A DNA stretch of 64,000 nt from Azospirillum formosense (GTDB lineage: Bacteria > Pseudomonadota > Alphaproteobacteria > Azospirillales > Azospirillaceae), in contig NZ_CP159402.1 of the NCBI RefSeq assembly GCF_040500525.1, positions 1,611,501 through 1,675,500 of the forward strand, given 5' to 3'. Shown piece by piece: positions 17,933 through 26,315 of the stretch. The notes beneath the pieces are model-generated. The model saw only the letters and a list, made by a program, of their open reading frames with translations, was not told the origin of the DNA and ran no database searches. Within the stretch, counting starts at the first letter, position 1. Each line of letters begins with the position of its first letter. Made by a program: the position numbers and the translations under genes.

Positions 17933-18307
17933 TCAGGCTTGCCCTTCCACGAAGGCCTTGTAGGCGGCTTCGTCCATCAGCCCGTCCAGCTCCGACGGGT
18001 TGCTGAGGCGCAGCTTGAAGAACCAGCCGGTGGTCTCGGCCCCGGCGTTGACCAGCGACGGGTCGTTCTCCAGATCGGCGTTGGCCTCGATCACCTCGCC
18101 GGACACCGGGGCGAACACGTCGCTGGCGGCCTTCACCGACTCCACGACGGCGGCTTCCTTGCCCTGGGCGAGCTGGCGGCCGACGTCCGGCAGCTCGACG
18201 AACACGACGTCGCCGAGCTGCTGCTGGGCGTGATCGCTGACGCCGACGGTGCCGACATCGCCCTCGACGCGGACCCACTCGTGGTCCTTGGTGTACTTGA
18301 TGGTCAT
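17933..18307 (-). CDS. gcvH: Glycine cleavage system H protein
   Basis: Lipoylated shuttle of the glycine cleavage complex. 124 residues, normal. The lipoylation site lies in [20 protein letters not shown] (Lys about residue 62). It begins with [18 protein letters not shown] precedes the ATG. Second gene of the operon, 33 bases after gcvT and 1 base before gcvPA. Confidence 0.97.
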   Translation of the reverse strand: MTIKYTKDHEWVRVEGDVGTVGVSDHAQQQLGDVVFVELPDVGRQLAQGKEAAVVESVKAASDVFAPVSGEVIEANADLENDPSLVNAGAETTGWFFKLRLSNPSELDGLMDEAAYKAFVEGQA

Positions 18308-18340
18308 GGTTGTCCCCTGTTCGAAACGGTTTTGTGATTC

Positions 18341-19453
18341 TCAGCCGCGGTAGTAGCGCTGCGGCACGAAGGGCATGGCGGCGACCTTGGCGGCCAGCGG
18401 CTTGCCGCGGACCATGAGCTGCACCGGCGTGCCCACGGCAGCGTGCGCGCGGTCCACATAGCCCATGGCGACCGGGGCGGAGGCGGTGGGGCCGAAGCCG
18501 CCGCTGGTCACCTCGCCGATCTTTTGTCCATCGGCGTCGCAGACGTCGGTGTGCTCGCGGGCCGGCTGGCGGCCTTCCGGCTGCAGGCCGACGCGGCGGC
18601 GCGGGGCGCCGTTGGCGAGCTGGTCCATGATGATGGCGTGGCCGGGGAAGCCGCCCTCCTCCCGGCGGCGCTTGGACAGCGCCCATTCCAGGCCGGCCTC
18701 GACCGGGGTCGTCGTCTCGTCGATGTCGTGGCCGTAGAGGCAGAGTCCGGCCTCCAGCCGCAGCGAGTCGCGGGCACCCAGCCCGATGGCCTCGACCTCG
18801 TCCTCGGCCAGCAGGGCACGGGCGATGGTCTCGGCGTCGGATTTGTCGCAGGAGATCTCGTAGCCGTCCTCGCCCGTGTAGCCGGAGCGGGTGATGATGA
18901 CCGGGATGCCGTCGAAGGTGGCCGGCAAGTAGCTCATGAACTTCATGGTGGCCGCTTCGGGGATGAAGCGCCCCAGCACCGCCGCGGCCTCCGGCCCCTG
19001 AAGCGCCATCAGGGCGAGGTCGTCCAGCAGTTCCACCTCGGCCTTGCCCTTTAGCCGCTCGCGCATGTGGGCGACGTCGTGGTCCTTGCGGGCGGCGTTG
19101 ACGACCAGGAACAGGTGATCCCCGGCGTTGGTGACCATCAGGTCGTCCAGGATGCAGCCCTGCTCGTTCAGGAACAGCGTGTAGCGCATGCGCCCGCGGG
19201 CCAGCCCCTTGATGTCGCCGGGGACCAGCGACTCCAGCGCGGCCGCCGGGTCCTCGCCGGTCAGGCGCACCTGCCCCATGTGCGACACGTCGAACAGCCC
19301 GGCCTTGGCGCGGGTGTGCTGGTGCTCCTTGAGGATGCCGAGCGGGTACTGCACCGGCATGTCATAGCCGGCGAAGGGCACCATCTTGCCCTTCAGCTCC
19401 AGATGGAGGCTGTGCAGCGGCGTTGTCTTGAGGGACTCAGAAGCCTCGGTCAC
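18341..19453 (-). CDS. gcvT: Aminomethyltransferase (glycine cleavage T protein)
   Basis: Transfers the methylene unit from aminomethyl-GcvH to tetrahydrofolate with release of ammonia. 370 residues, normal. Motifs are PFAGYDMPVQYP, GLFDVSHMGQVRLTG, SGYTGEDGYEIS and GLGARDSLRLEAGLCLYGHD. GTG start, with GGAGG 6 bases upstream. It is the first gene of the operon and lies about 60 bases after the tandem glycine riboswitch. Confidence 0.97.
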   Translation of the reverse strand: MTEASESLKTTPLHSLHLELKGKMVPFAGYDMPVQYPLGILKEHQHTRAKAGLFDVSHMGQVRLTGEDPAAALESLVPGDIKGLARGRMRYTLFLNEQGCILDDLMVTNAGDHLFLVVNAARKDHDVAHMRERLKGKAEVELLDDLALMALQGPEAAAVLGRFIPEAATMKFMSYLPATFDGIPVIITRSGYTGEDGYEISCDKSDAETIARALLAEDEVEAIGLGARDSLRLEAGLCLYGHDIDETTTPVEAGLEWALSKRRREEGGFPGHAIIMDQLANGAPRRRVGLQPEGRQPAREHTDVCDADGQKIGEVTSGGFGPTASAPVAMGYVDRAHAAVGTPVQLMVRGKPLAAKVAAMPFVPQRYYRG

Positions 19454-19514
19454 GCGGGTCCTCCGACATAGGGTCGCACAACCCGCGCCGGGATTGGCGC
19501 GAGTCCTGCCCCCT

Positions 19515-19735
19515 CTGTCCTGGACCTGAGAGATTCACCGGCGGGGTCCAACCCCGACAACCGGTTTACTCCTTCGGTGAGCCGTCGCCCGCTGTGCGCG
19601 GACGAAGCTGCTTTCCAGAGTTGCCTTATCCCCCTTGCGGTCCTTTTGCCTGAGAGTTTCCGGGGCGGTTGCTCCTTCGGCGCCACTGCCCGGCATCCGG
19701 TTCTCCGGTGGCCGGGCAATGATCTCTCCCGCGAG
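19515..19735 (-). promoter_or_regulatory. Tandem glycine riboswitch controlling gcvT-H-PA-PB
   Basis: On the minus strand two aptamers follow one another. Each has the conserved CGAAGG core (complement at 19674-19679 and 19571-19576) and the closing CTCTCAGG (complement at 19649-19656 and 19525-19532). GGGAGAG at 19730-19724 opens the first. Two aptamers upstream of gcvT are the classic glycine-activated arrangement. Between the second aptamer and the GTG there is no T-rich terminator, so control at translation is plausible. Confidence 0.92.
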
Positions 19736-19757
19736 GGATCGTCGGCTTGTGCCGTTT

Positions 19758-19785
19758 AACCTACCGGGACCCTTGCGAATGTCAA
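19758..19785 (-). promoter_or_regulatory. Sigma-70-type promoter of the gcv operon
   Basis: On the minus strand a perfect TTGACA (19785-19780), a 16-base spacer and TAGGTT (19763-19758). Initiation would fall near 19750, just upstream of the first glycine aptamer. Confidence 0.65.
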
Positions 19786-19813
19786 TCGGGGTTCGCTGGG
19801 GTCCCGGCGACGC

Positions 19814-20059
19814 TCATGTCAGGTCCAGATGGCTGCCGTCGCAGAAGGGCGGCTTCTTCGTCGCCTTGCAGCCGCAGAAGCGCGCCTTCATGGAGGTGGC
19901 GGGGGCGAACTTCATCGGCTCCAGGCCGGTTCCGGCGTGGCTGCCGTCGCACAGCGGCTGCTTGGCGCTGCGCCCGCAACGGCACCACCAGTAGGTCTTG
20001 CCGGCCTCAAGCTCGATGACGATGGGTTCCTTGGTCGCGGCGACCGGTGCGCTGGCCAT
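19814..20059 (-). CDS. Dual CDGSH iron-sulfur domain protein
   Basis: 81 residues with two CDGSH motifs: CRCGRSAKQPLCDGSH and CGCKATKKPPFCDGSH. Each fits C-x-C-x2-(S/T)-x3-P-x-C-D-G-S-H, the three-Cys/one-His ligand set of a redox-active 2Fe-2S cluster as in mitoNEET-type proteins. No membrane anchor. Bacterial roles are poorly defined (redox or Fe-S handling). Only 22 bases separate it from the lipoprotein gene upstream on the same strand, so the two may be co-transcribed. Confidence 0.88.
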   Translation of the reverse strand: MASAPVAATKEPIVIELEAGKTYWWCRCGRSAKQPLCDGSHAGTGLEPMKFAPATSMKARFCGCKATKKPPFCDGSHLDLT

Positions 20060-20081
20060 GAATGTTGCCCCCCTTACCCGA

Positions 20082-20669
20082 TCACTGCTTCATCTGCGCC
20101 CGGTTGAAGGCCAGCTGCTCCGGCGTCAGCTGGAAGCCCAGGAAAATCTTCCAGTCCTTGCCGTTGGCGTCCTTGGGCAGCGGGATCTTCGGCGCCAGTT
20201 CCTCGCGGCTGCCGGAGCGGAGCTTGCCGGACTCGAAGGTCACGGAGGTGTCGAACTCCGTCTTGGTGGTCGGCGTCTCCTCGCCCGGCTTGGCGACGGC
20301 GACGAAATAGCGGTAGTTCGCCGTGTTGCCCTGCATGGCCGGCCCGCGCTCCGCGATCAGGAAGACGTTCACGTTCACCGTGACGCCGTCGCTGGTGTAG
20401 TCGCAGTTGCCGGAATAGTCGGCCAGCGCCGCGCGGGAGGTCACGTCCGTCAGGTCGCGCCCGCCGCCGTTGCGGAACTGGGTGACCTCCGCCAGATCGC
20501 GGACGATGGACACTTTCGGGCAGGCCAAGGCCATGTCCGCCGGTGCGTTGCTGCCGCCCCCGAGTCCGGAGCAGCCGGTGAGCGCCAGAACACCGAGACT
20601 CGCGAATGCAAGCGCCCGCGGGCTTTTCCGGGCGGGGGTTCCTATATTACGGTCGCGGCGGCGGTCCAT
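20082..20669 (-). CDS. Predicted lipoprotein, unknown function
   Basis: 195 residues. A basic N-terminus and hydrophobic stretch ([15 protein letters not shown]) end in lipobox LTGC, predicting a lipid-anchored envelope protein. The mature part has beta-rich segments ([49 protein letters not shown]) and no recognised domain. Divergent from ispH across about 130 bases. Confidence 0.75.
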   Translation of the reverse strand: MDRRRDRNIGTPARKSPRALAFASLGVLALTGCSGLGGGSNAPADMALACPKVSIVRDLAEVTQFRNGGGRDLTDVTSRAALADYSGNCDYTSDGVTVNVNVFLIAERGPAMQGNTANYRYFVAVAKPGEETPTTKTEFDTSVTFESGKLRSGSREELAPKIPLPKDANGKDWKIFLGFQLTPEQLAFNRAQMKQ

Positions 20670-20803
20670 CGGTCTGGCCTAACGGTTGGAAGGGTGTGTT
20701 CTGCCACGACTTTAGAGAAGCGGTGGGGCCGGCACAAGGCCACGCCGCCGCTCCGACGTACGAACCCTTACGCCCCTTTTTTCGAGACACCGGAACGACG
20801 CGC

Positions 20804-21784
20804 ATGACCCAGACGCCCCTGACCATCCTGCTCGCGGCCCCCCGTGGCTTCTGCGCCGGCGTGGACCGCGCGATCCAGATCGTGGAGGTGGCGCTGGAGC
20901 GGTTCGGCGCCCCCGTCTATGTCCGGCACGAGATCGTCCACAACCGATTCGTGGTGCAGAGCCTTGAGGCCAAGGGCGCCATCTTCGTGGACGAGCTGGA
21001 TCAGGTTCCCGACGGCGTGCCGGTGGTCTTCTCGGCCCATGGCGTGCCGAAATCGGTCCCGGCGGCGGCGGAGCAGCGCGGCCTGTTCTACCTCGACGCC
21101 ACCTGCCCGCTGGTCAGCAAGGTGCACCGCGAGGCCGAGCGCCACTTCAACGAGGGGCGCCAAATCGTCCTGATCGGCCACGCCGGCCACCCGGAGGTGA
21201 TCGGCACCATGGGCCAGCTGCCCCCGGGCGCCGTGGTGCTGGTGGAGACGGTGGAGGACGTGGCGACGGTCCAGGTGGACAATCCGGACAACCTCGCCTA
21301 CGCCACCCAGACCACCCTGTCGGTGGACGAGACGGCGAGCATCGTCGCCGCCCTCCAGGCGCGCTTCCCGACCATCGGCGGGCCGAAGAAGGAGGACATC
21401 TGCTACGCCACCACCAACCGCCAGCAGGCGGTGAAGGCCATAGCACCCAAGGTGGACGCCCTGCTGGTGCTGGGCGCGCCGAACTCCTCCAACTCCAAGC
21501 GGCTGGTCGAGGTGGCGAAGATCCACGGCTGCCAGCGCGCCCAGCTCGTCCAGCGCGCGGCGGACATCGACTGGTCGGCGCTCGACGGAGTCGCCACGCT
21601 GGGCATCACCGCCGGCGCGTCGGCCCCCGAAGTGCTGGTGGAGGAGGTCATCGAGGCCGCCCGCGCCCGCTACGCCGTGACGGTGGAGGAGCTGCGCACC
21701 GCCTTCGAGGACATCACCTTCAAGCTGCCGAAGCCGCTGCTGGACGGCGGCGCCCCTTCCCGTCCGGTCCCGGCGGACGCATAA
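20804..21784 (+). CDS. ispH: 4-hydroxy-3-methylbut-2-enyl diphosphate reductase
   Basis: Last step of the MEP isoprenoid pathway, making IPP and DMAPP with a 4Fe-4S cluster. 326 residues from the ATG at 20804; the longer frame is leader. Family motifs with cluster Cys: [25 protein letters not shown] and [12 protein letters not shown]. The proton-donor Glu region ([12 protein letters not shown]) is also present. It leads a same-strand run with the Uma2 gene, thrB and rnhA. Confidence 0.96.
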   Translation: MTQTPLTILLAAPRGFCAGVDRAIQIVEVALERFGAPVYVRHEIVHNRFVVQSLEAKGAIFVDELDQVPDGVPVVFSAHGVPKSVPAAAEQRGLFYLDATCPLVSKVHREAERHFNEGRQIVLIGHAGHPEVIGTMGQLPPGAVVLVETVEDVATVQVDNPDNLAYATQTTLSVDETASIVAALQARFPTIGGPKKEDICYATTNRQQAVKAIAPKVDALLVLGAPNSSNSKRLVEVAKIHGCQRAQLVQRAADIDWSALDGVATLGITAGASAPEVLVEEVIEAARARYAVTVEELRTAFEDITFKLPKPLLDGGAPSRPVPADA

Positions 21785-21816
21785 TCCGGGGACCGGCCTT
21801 CGCGAAGGAGACGTTC

Positions 21817-22374
21817 ATGGGCGCGCCCGCCATCCAGAAGATGGACATCGACGAGTTTCTCGCCTGGGCCGACCGGCAGGAGCCGGACACGCGCTACGAG
21901 CTGGTCGGCGGGCAGCCGCAGGCGATGAGTCCGTGCAACCAGGCGCACAGCCGGCTGACGGCGGCGATCATCATCGCTATCGGCATGCGCCTCCGTCCAC
22001 CCTGTCGAGTCTTGACGGAAACGGCCATCGAACGCGACGACCGTGCCGACCGCTTCTACGAGGCCGACATCGCCGTCACTTGCTCGCCCCACCAGCCCGG
22101 CCAGCGCTCGACGCCGAATCCGGTGCTGGTGGTCGAGATTTTGTCGGAGAGCACGGCCAGTCACGACCGCGGCACCAAGGTGCCTGACTATATGCAGATC
22201 CCCTCCGTGCAGGAGGTGTTGCTGGTGGACAGCCGCGCCGTCCGGGCACAGCTCTGGCGCCGCGACGGGCGGCGCTGGATCGTCGAGGATTTCACCGAGG
22301 ACGCCACGCTGCCGCTGGCCTCCATCGGGGCGGAGCTTCCGCTGGCGGCGCTTTACGACGGCATCGCCCTGTGA
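21817..22374 (+). CDS. Uma2-family (DUF820) restriction-endonuclease-fold protein
   Basis: 185 residues. PD-(D/E)xK-like features: YELVGGQPQAMSP near the N-terminus, YEADIAVTC (the D of the motif), then NPVLVVEILSEST (the ExK-like strand) and SRGTK-like ASHDRGTKVPDYM. Members are abundant in cyanobacteria and scattered elsewhere; their function is unknown. GGAG lies 6 bases before the ATG. It sits between ispH and thrB, genes often adjacent in alphaproteobacteria, so it was probably inserted. Confidence 0.85.
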   Translation: MGAPAIQKMDIDEFLAWADRQEPDTRYELVGGQPQAMSPCNQAHSRLTAAIIIAIGMRLRPPCRVLTETAIERDDRADRFYEADIAVTCSPHQPGQRSTPNPVLVVEILSESTASHDRGTKVPDYMQIPSVQEVLLVDSRAVRAQLWRRDGRRWIVEDFTEDATLPLASIGAELPLAALYDGIAL

Positions 22375-22439
22375 GCGGCCCAGAGGCGAGCGGCCGCGGC
22401 GGCATTGACCGGCGCCCCGAATCCCGGTAAGGCGCTGGC

Positions 22440-23423
22440 ATGGCCGTATACACCGAAGTCACCGACGACGAGCTGAACGCTTTCATCGCCCAGTACGATC
22501 TGGGCGCCGTCCTGTCCTGCAAGGGCATCGCGGAGGGGGTGGAGAATTCCAATTTCCTCCTGGTGACGGAGCGCGGCCCCTACATCCTGACGCTCTACGA
22601 GAAGCGCACCCGGCGGGAGGATCTGCCCTTCTTCCTGGGCCTGATGGAGCATCTCGCCGACAAGGGCATCGCCTGCCCGTTGCCGGTACAGGGCAAGGAC
22701 GGGCAGTCCCTGCGCGAGCTGGCCGGGCGTCCGGCGGTGATCGTGACCTTCCTGGCCGGCATGTGGCCGCGCCGCATCACGCCGCACCACTGCGCGGAGC
22801 TGGGGACGGCGCTGGCCCGCCTGCATCTGGCCGTCGCCGATTTCCGGATGGAGCGTCCCAACGCCCTGTCGCTGGACGGCTGGAAGGACCTTGCCGGGAA
22901 ATGCGCGCCGCGCGCCGACGAGGTGGCCCGCGACCTGCGCGCCACGCTGGAGGCGGAGCTTGCCGCGTTGGAGGCCAACTGGCCCGCCGGCCTGCCGTCC
23001 GGGGTCATCCACGCCGACCTGTTCCCCGACAACGTGTTCTTCCGCGGCGACGGGCTGTCCGGCCTGATCGATTTCTACTTCGCCTGCAACGACTTCCTGG
23101 CCTACGACATCGCGATCTGCATGAACGCCTGGTGCTTCGAGGTCGACGGGTCGTTCAACGCCACCAAGGCGCGGATGCTGCTGACCAACTACCAGAAGGT
23201 CCGTCCCCTGTCGCCGGCCGAGCTGGCCGCCCTGCCCTGGCTGTGCCGCGGCAGCGCCCTGCGCTTCCTGCTGACGCGCCTCTACGACTGGCTGAACCAT
23301 CCGCCGGGGGCCTTCGTGCGCCCGAAGGACCCGCTGGAATATCTGCGCAAGCTGCGCTTCCACCAGACCGTCCGCGGGCTCGGCGACTACGCGCTCGACG
23401 ACGGCGGCAGCTATCAGGTCTGA
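22440..23423 (+). CDS. thrB: Homoserine kinase (ThrB2, APH-fold)
   Basis: Phosphorylates homoserine for threonine synthesis. 327 residues of the choline kinase/APH-like type, not [24 protein letters not shown] is the typical alphaproteobacterial start. Kinase elements are [20 protein letters not shown], the catalytic loop [14 protein letters not shown] and the metal-binding [11 protein letters not shown]. It ends 4 bases before rnhA. Its pathway partner thrC is about 8 kb away on the other strand. Confidence 0.94.
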   Translation: MAVYTEVTDDELNAFIAQYDLGAVLSCKGIAEGVENSNFLLVTERGPYILTLYEKRTRREDLPFFLGLMEHLADKGIACPLPVQGKDGQSLRELAGRPAVIVTFLAGMWPRRITPHHCAELGTALARLHLAVADFRMERPNALSLDGWKDLAGKCAPRADEVARDLRATLEAELAALEANWPAGLPSGVIHADLFPDNVFFRGDGLSGLIDFYFACNDFLAYDIAICMNAWCFEVDGSFNATKARMLLTNYQKVRPLSPAELAALPWLCRGSALRFLLTRLYDWLNHPPGAFVRPKDPLEYLRKLRFHQTVRGLGDYALDDGGSYQV

Positions 23424-23427
23424 CGCC

Positions 23428-23934
23428 ATGACGGACACGACGGATACCAACGGCGGGGGCGGCACCGGCGGCGACAAGGGCGCGCCGAAGGTCGTCGACA
23501 TCTTCACCGACGGCGCCTGCAGCGGCAACCCCGGCCCCGGCGGCTGGGGCGCCATCCTGCGCTACAACGGGGTGGAGAAGGAGCTGTACGGCGGCGAGCC
23601 GGCCACCACCAACAACCGCATGGAGCTGATGGCCGCCATCCAGGCGCTGGAGGCGCTGAAGCGGCCCATGGAGGTGCGGCTCTACACCGACAGCGAGTAT
23701 GTGAAGAACGGCATCACCCAGTGGATTCACGGCTGGAAGGCCCGCGGCTGGAAGACCGCCGACAAGAAGCCGGTGAAGAACGAGGATTTGTGGCGGCGCC
23801 TGGACGAGGCGAAGCGGCAGCACCGCATCGAGTTCCACTGGGTGCGCGGCCACGCCGGCCATCCGGAGAACGAGCGGGCCGACGCGCTGGCGCGCCAGGG
23901 CGTCGCCGAGGTCCGGCAGGCCGCGCAGGGCTGA
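23428..23934 (+). CDS. rnhA: Ribonuclease HI
   Basis: Cleaves RNA in RNA-DNA hybrids. 168 residues with a short Gly/Thr-rich N-terminal extension. All four acidic residues are present: [39 protein letters not shown] and the C-terminal [14 protein letters not shown]. It follows thrB after 4 bases; translational coupling is likely. Confidence 0.96.
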   Translation: MTDTTDTNGGGGTGGDKGAPKVVDIFTDGACSGNPGPGGWGAILRYNGVEKELYGGEPATTNNRMELMAAIQALEALKRPMEVRLYTDSEYVKNGITQWIHGWKARGWKTADKKPVKNEDLWRRLDEAKRQHRIEFHWVRGHAGHPENERADALARQGVAEVRQAAQG

Positions 23935-24045
23935 TCCCTCCCGGCGAACGGTGACCATCCTCAAGGGTTTGTGGACGGCGGACCCGCCGTCCCGCTAGGC
24001 TTCCTCCGATAACGAACGACGAAAGATCGTTGGGAGGAGACCGAG

Positions 24046-25644
24046 ATGTATCCGCATTTGCGGAACGAAGCCCGCTGGGTGCTGCCCGAGGTGCTGGCCC
24101 ATCAGGCCGCCGAACGCGGCGCCAAGACCTTCGTCACGATGATCGCCGCCAAAGAGAACGCCGGCGAATCGCTGACCTACGCCGAGGCCCAGGAGCAGGC
24201 GAGCCGGGTGGCCGGCTTCTTCGCCGGGCTGGGCGTGAAGCCGGGCGACACGGTGGCGGTGATGCTGCCGAACGGGCTGGACTTCGTGCGCGTGTGGCTG
24301 GGGCTGGGGCGGCTGGGCGCCGTCATGGTCGCTCTGAACACGGAGCTGAAGGGCGGCTTCCTGGAGCACCAGTTGGAGAACGCCGGGGCGGCCCTGGCGG
24401 TGGTCGACGCCGCGCTGGCCGACCGCATCACCGACATCGCGCCACGCCTGACCGCGCTGCGTGGGCTGGTGGTGCCCGGCGCCATGGCCGGATCGCCGCA
24501 CACGGCGCTGGAGGGCTGGCGCGACGCCGCCCCCTACGACGGCCCCCTGCCCCGCGCCGGCGACGACGCCTGCATCATGTACACCTCGGGCACCACCGGC
24601 CTGTCGAAGGGCGTGCTGATGCCGCACGGCCACGGCTTCCTGTTCGGGCTGGGCTCCATCGACAATTTCGCCCTGACCGACGAGGACCGCTTCTACATCT
24701 GCCTGCCGCTGTTCCACGCCAACGGGCTCTACATGCAGCTCTACGCCGCGATGATCTCCGGCGGGTCGGCGGTCCTGCGCGAGCGGTTCAGCGCCTCCGC
24801 CTGGCTCGACGACATCCGGCGGCACGGCTGCACGGTGACCAACTCGCTGGGCGCCGTCACCGCCTTCGTGGTGGCCCAGCCGCCGCGCCCGGACGACCGG
24901 GACCATCCCCTGCGCCTCGTCGGCGCCGCCCCCAACCCGGCGGACACCGAGCGGGTGCTGCGCGGGCGCTTCGGCGTGCGCGACGTCATCAGCCTCTACG
25001 GCATGACCGAGGTGAACATCCCGCTCTACGCCGAGATGGGCAAGCCGCGCCCCGGCACCTGCGGCAAGGTCTACGACCGCTACTTCGAGGTCGAGATCCG
25101 CGACCCGCAGACCGACATCCCGGTGCCGCGCGGCCAGGTCGGCGAGGTCATGGTGCGACCGAAGGCGGCCTTCGGCTTCCTGTCCGGCTACCACCGGATG
25201 CCGGACAAGACGGTGGAGGCGTGGCGGAACCTGTGGTTCCACACGGGCGACGCGGCGGTGATGGACGCGGAGGGCTACGTCACCTTCGTCGACCGCATCA
25301 AGGACTGCATCCGCCGCCGTGGCGAGAACGTCTCGTCCTACGAGGTGGAGACGGTGCTGTCGCGGCTGGAGGGGGTGGCGGAGGTCGCCGCCTACGCCGT
25401 GCCCGCGGGCATTCCGGGGGCGGAGGACGAGATCATGGTCGCCCTGGTCGCCGCGCCGGGTGCGGCCCTGACGCCGGAGGCGGTGGCGGCCTTTGCCGAG
25501 CGTGAACTGCCGCGCTACGCCCAGCCACGCTACATCGACATCGTGGACGCCTTCCCCAAGACGCCGACCGCCAAGGTGCAGAAGGCGAAGCTGCGGGAAC
25601 GCGGCGTGGCCGACACCACCTGGGACCGCAAGAAGGCGGGGTGA
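24046..25644 (+). CDS. AMP-forming acyl-CoA synthetase (CaiC-like)
   Basis: Activates a carboxylate to acyl-AMP then acyl-CoA. 532 residues. The adenylation motifs are intact: MYTSGTTGLSKGVLMPH (P-loop, about residue 180), SLYGMTEVN (A5), WFHTGDAAVMDAEGYVTFVD (A7), DCIRRRGENVSSYEVE (A8), and the catalytic Lys in PKTPTAKVQKAKLRE near the C-terminus. Overall it resembles carnitine/crotonobetaine-CoA ligase-type enzymes, but the substrate is not predictable. GGGAGGAG precedes the ATG. It is separated from rnhA by about 110 bases and probably independently transcribed. Confidence 0.88.
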   Translation: MYPHLRNEARWVLPEVLAHQAAERGAKTFVTMIAAKENAGESLTYAEAQEQASRVAGFFAGLGVKPGDTVAVMLPNGLDFVRVWLGLGRLGAVMVALNTELKGGFLEHQLENAGAALAVVDAALADRITDIAPRLTALRGLVVPGAMAGSPHTALEGWRDAAPYDGPLPRAGDDACIMYTSGTTGLSKGVLMPHGHGFLFGLGSIDNFALTDEDRFYICLPLFHANGLYMQLYAAMISGGSAVLRERFSASAWLDDIRRHGCTVTNSLGAVTAFVVAQPPRPDDRDHPLRLVGAAPNPADTERVLRGRFGVRDVISLYGMTEVNIPLYAEMGKPRPGTCGKVYDRYFEVEIRDPQTDIPVPRGQVGEVMVRPKAAFGFLSGYHRMPDKTVEAWRNLWFHTGDAAVMDAEGYVTFVDRIKDCIRRRGENVSSYEVETVLSRLEGVAEVAAYAVPAGIPGAEDEIMVALVAAPGAALTPEAVAAFAERELPRYAQPRYIDIVDAFPKTPTAKVQKAKLRERGVADTTWDRKKAG

Positions 25645-25652
25645 CGGTTATC

Positions 25653-25797
25653 CCCTCTCCCGCCCCGGGAGAGGGAGGGGCCCGCCGCATGGCGGCGGGC
25701 GGGTGAGGGTGCGGCCAAGAATCCATTATCGACCTTCGCACGACCCTCACCCGCCCGCTGCGCGGGCACCCTCTCCCGGGACGGGAGAGGGATTTCA
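25653..25797. repeat. Compound palindromic repeat between convergent genes
   Basis: Nested inverted repeats: CCCTCTCCCG/CGGGAGAGGG (25653-25675), CCCGCCGC/GCGGCGGG just after, and a mirrored set ending about 25797 (ACCCTCACCCGCCCG then CCCTCTCCCGGGACGGGAGAGGG). The two outer sets pair with each other. It is probably a bidirectional transcript end. Confidence 0.85.
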
Positions 25798-25804
25798 GGC
25801 CCCC

Positions 25805-26287
25805 TTACAGGGCGCCCAGCACGGCCTCGGCCGAGGACACCTCGAACTGGCCCGGCTTCTCGACGGCGAGGTGGGTGACCTTGCCGTCCTTGGCGACCAG
25901 GGCGAAGCGCTGGCCGCGCAGGCCGAGGCCGTAGCCCGTGCCGTCCATCGTCAGGCCCAGCGCCTGGGTCAGCGCGGCGTTGCCGTCGGGCAGCATGGTA
26001 ACCTTGCCGCCGACCCCGTTCTTCTCGCCCCAGGCGCGCATCACGAAGGGGTCGTTGACGGCGAGGCAGACGATGTCGTCCACGCCCTTGGCCTTCAGGT
26101 CATCGGCCTTCTGGACGAAGCCCGGCAGATGCTTGGCGGAGCAGGTCGGGGTGAAGGCGCCCGGCACGGAGAACAGCACCACCGTCTTGCCCTTGAACAG
26201 CGCGTCGGTGGTGACGTCCTGCATCCCGTTGTCGGTCAGATGCTTCAGCGTGACGGACGGGATGGCGTCGCCCACTTGAATGGTCAT
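25805..26287 (-). CDS. Peroxiredoxin (Prx5 type)
   Basis: Thiol peroxidase, 160 residues. The peroxidatic Cys is in VPGAFTPTCSAKHLPGF (about residue 49), the Prx5-subfamily form. A second Cys is in DDIVCLAVNDPFVM; whether it resolves the disulfide is unclear. The family's WGEKNGVGGKVTMLPDG region is present. No fused glutaredoxin domain, so the reductant is presumably thioredoxin or glutathione. It lies 28 bases downstream of the DsbD-like gene, which could be co-transcribed. Confidence 0.92.
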   Translation of the reverse strand: MTIQVGDAIPSVTLKHLTDNGMQDVTTDALFKGKTVVLFSVPGAFTPTCSAKHLPGFVQKADDLKAKGVDDIVCLAVNDPFVMRAWGEKNGVGGKVTMLPDGNAALTQALGLTMDGTGYGLGLRGQRFALVAKDGKVTHLAVEKPGQFEVSSAEAVLGAL

Positions 26288-26315
26288 GTCTCCTGAACTC
26301 CCAATTTTTTGTGTT

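Noticed and set aside
15242..18006. Long plus-strand frames opposite the gcv genes
   Set aside because: Repetitive Arg/His/Gly translations typical of the complementary strand of GC-rich genes.
24046..25644. Benzoate- or 4-coumarate-CoA ligase assignment
   Set aside because: AMP-ligase motifs are generic; nothing in neighbours or residues supports an aromatic substrate.
25653..25797. CRISPR array
   Set aside because: Repeats are mirrored palindromes without unique spacers of regular length, and no cas genes are present.
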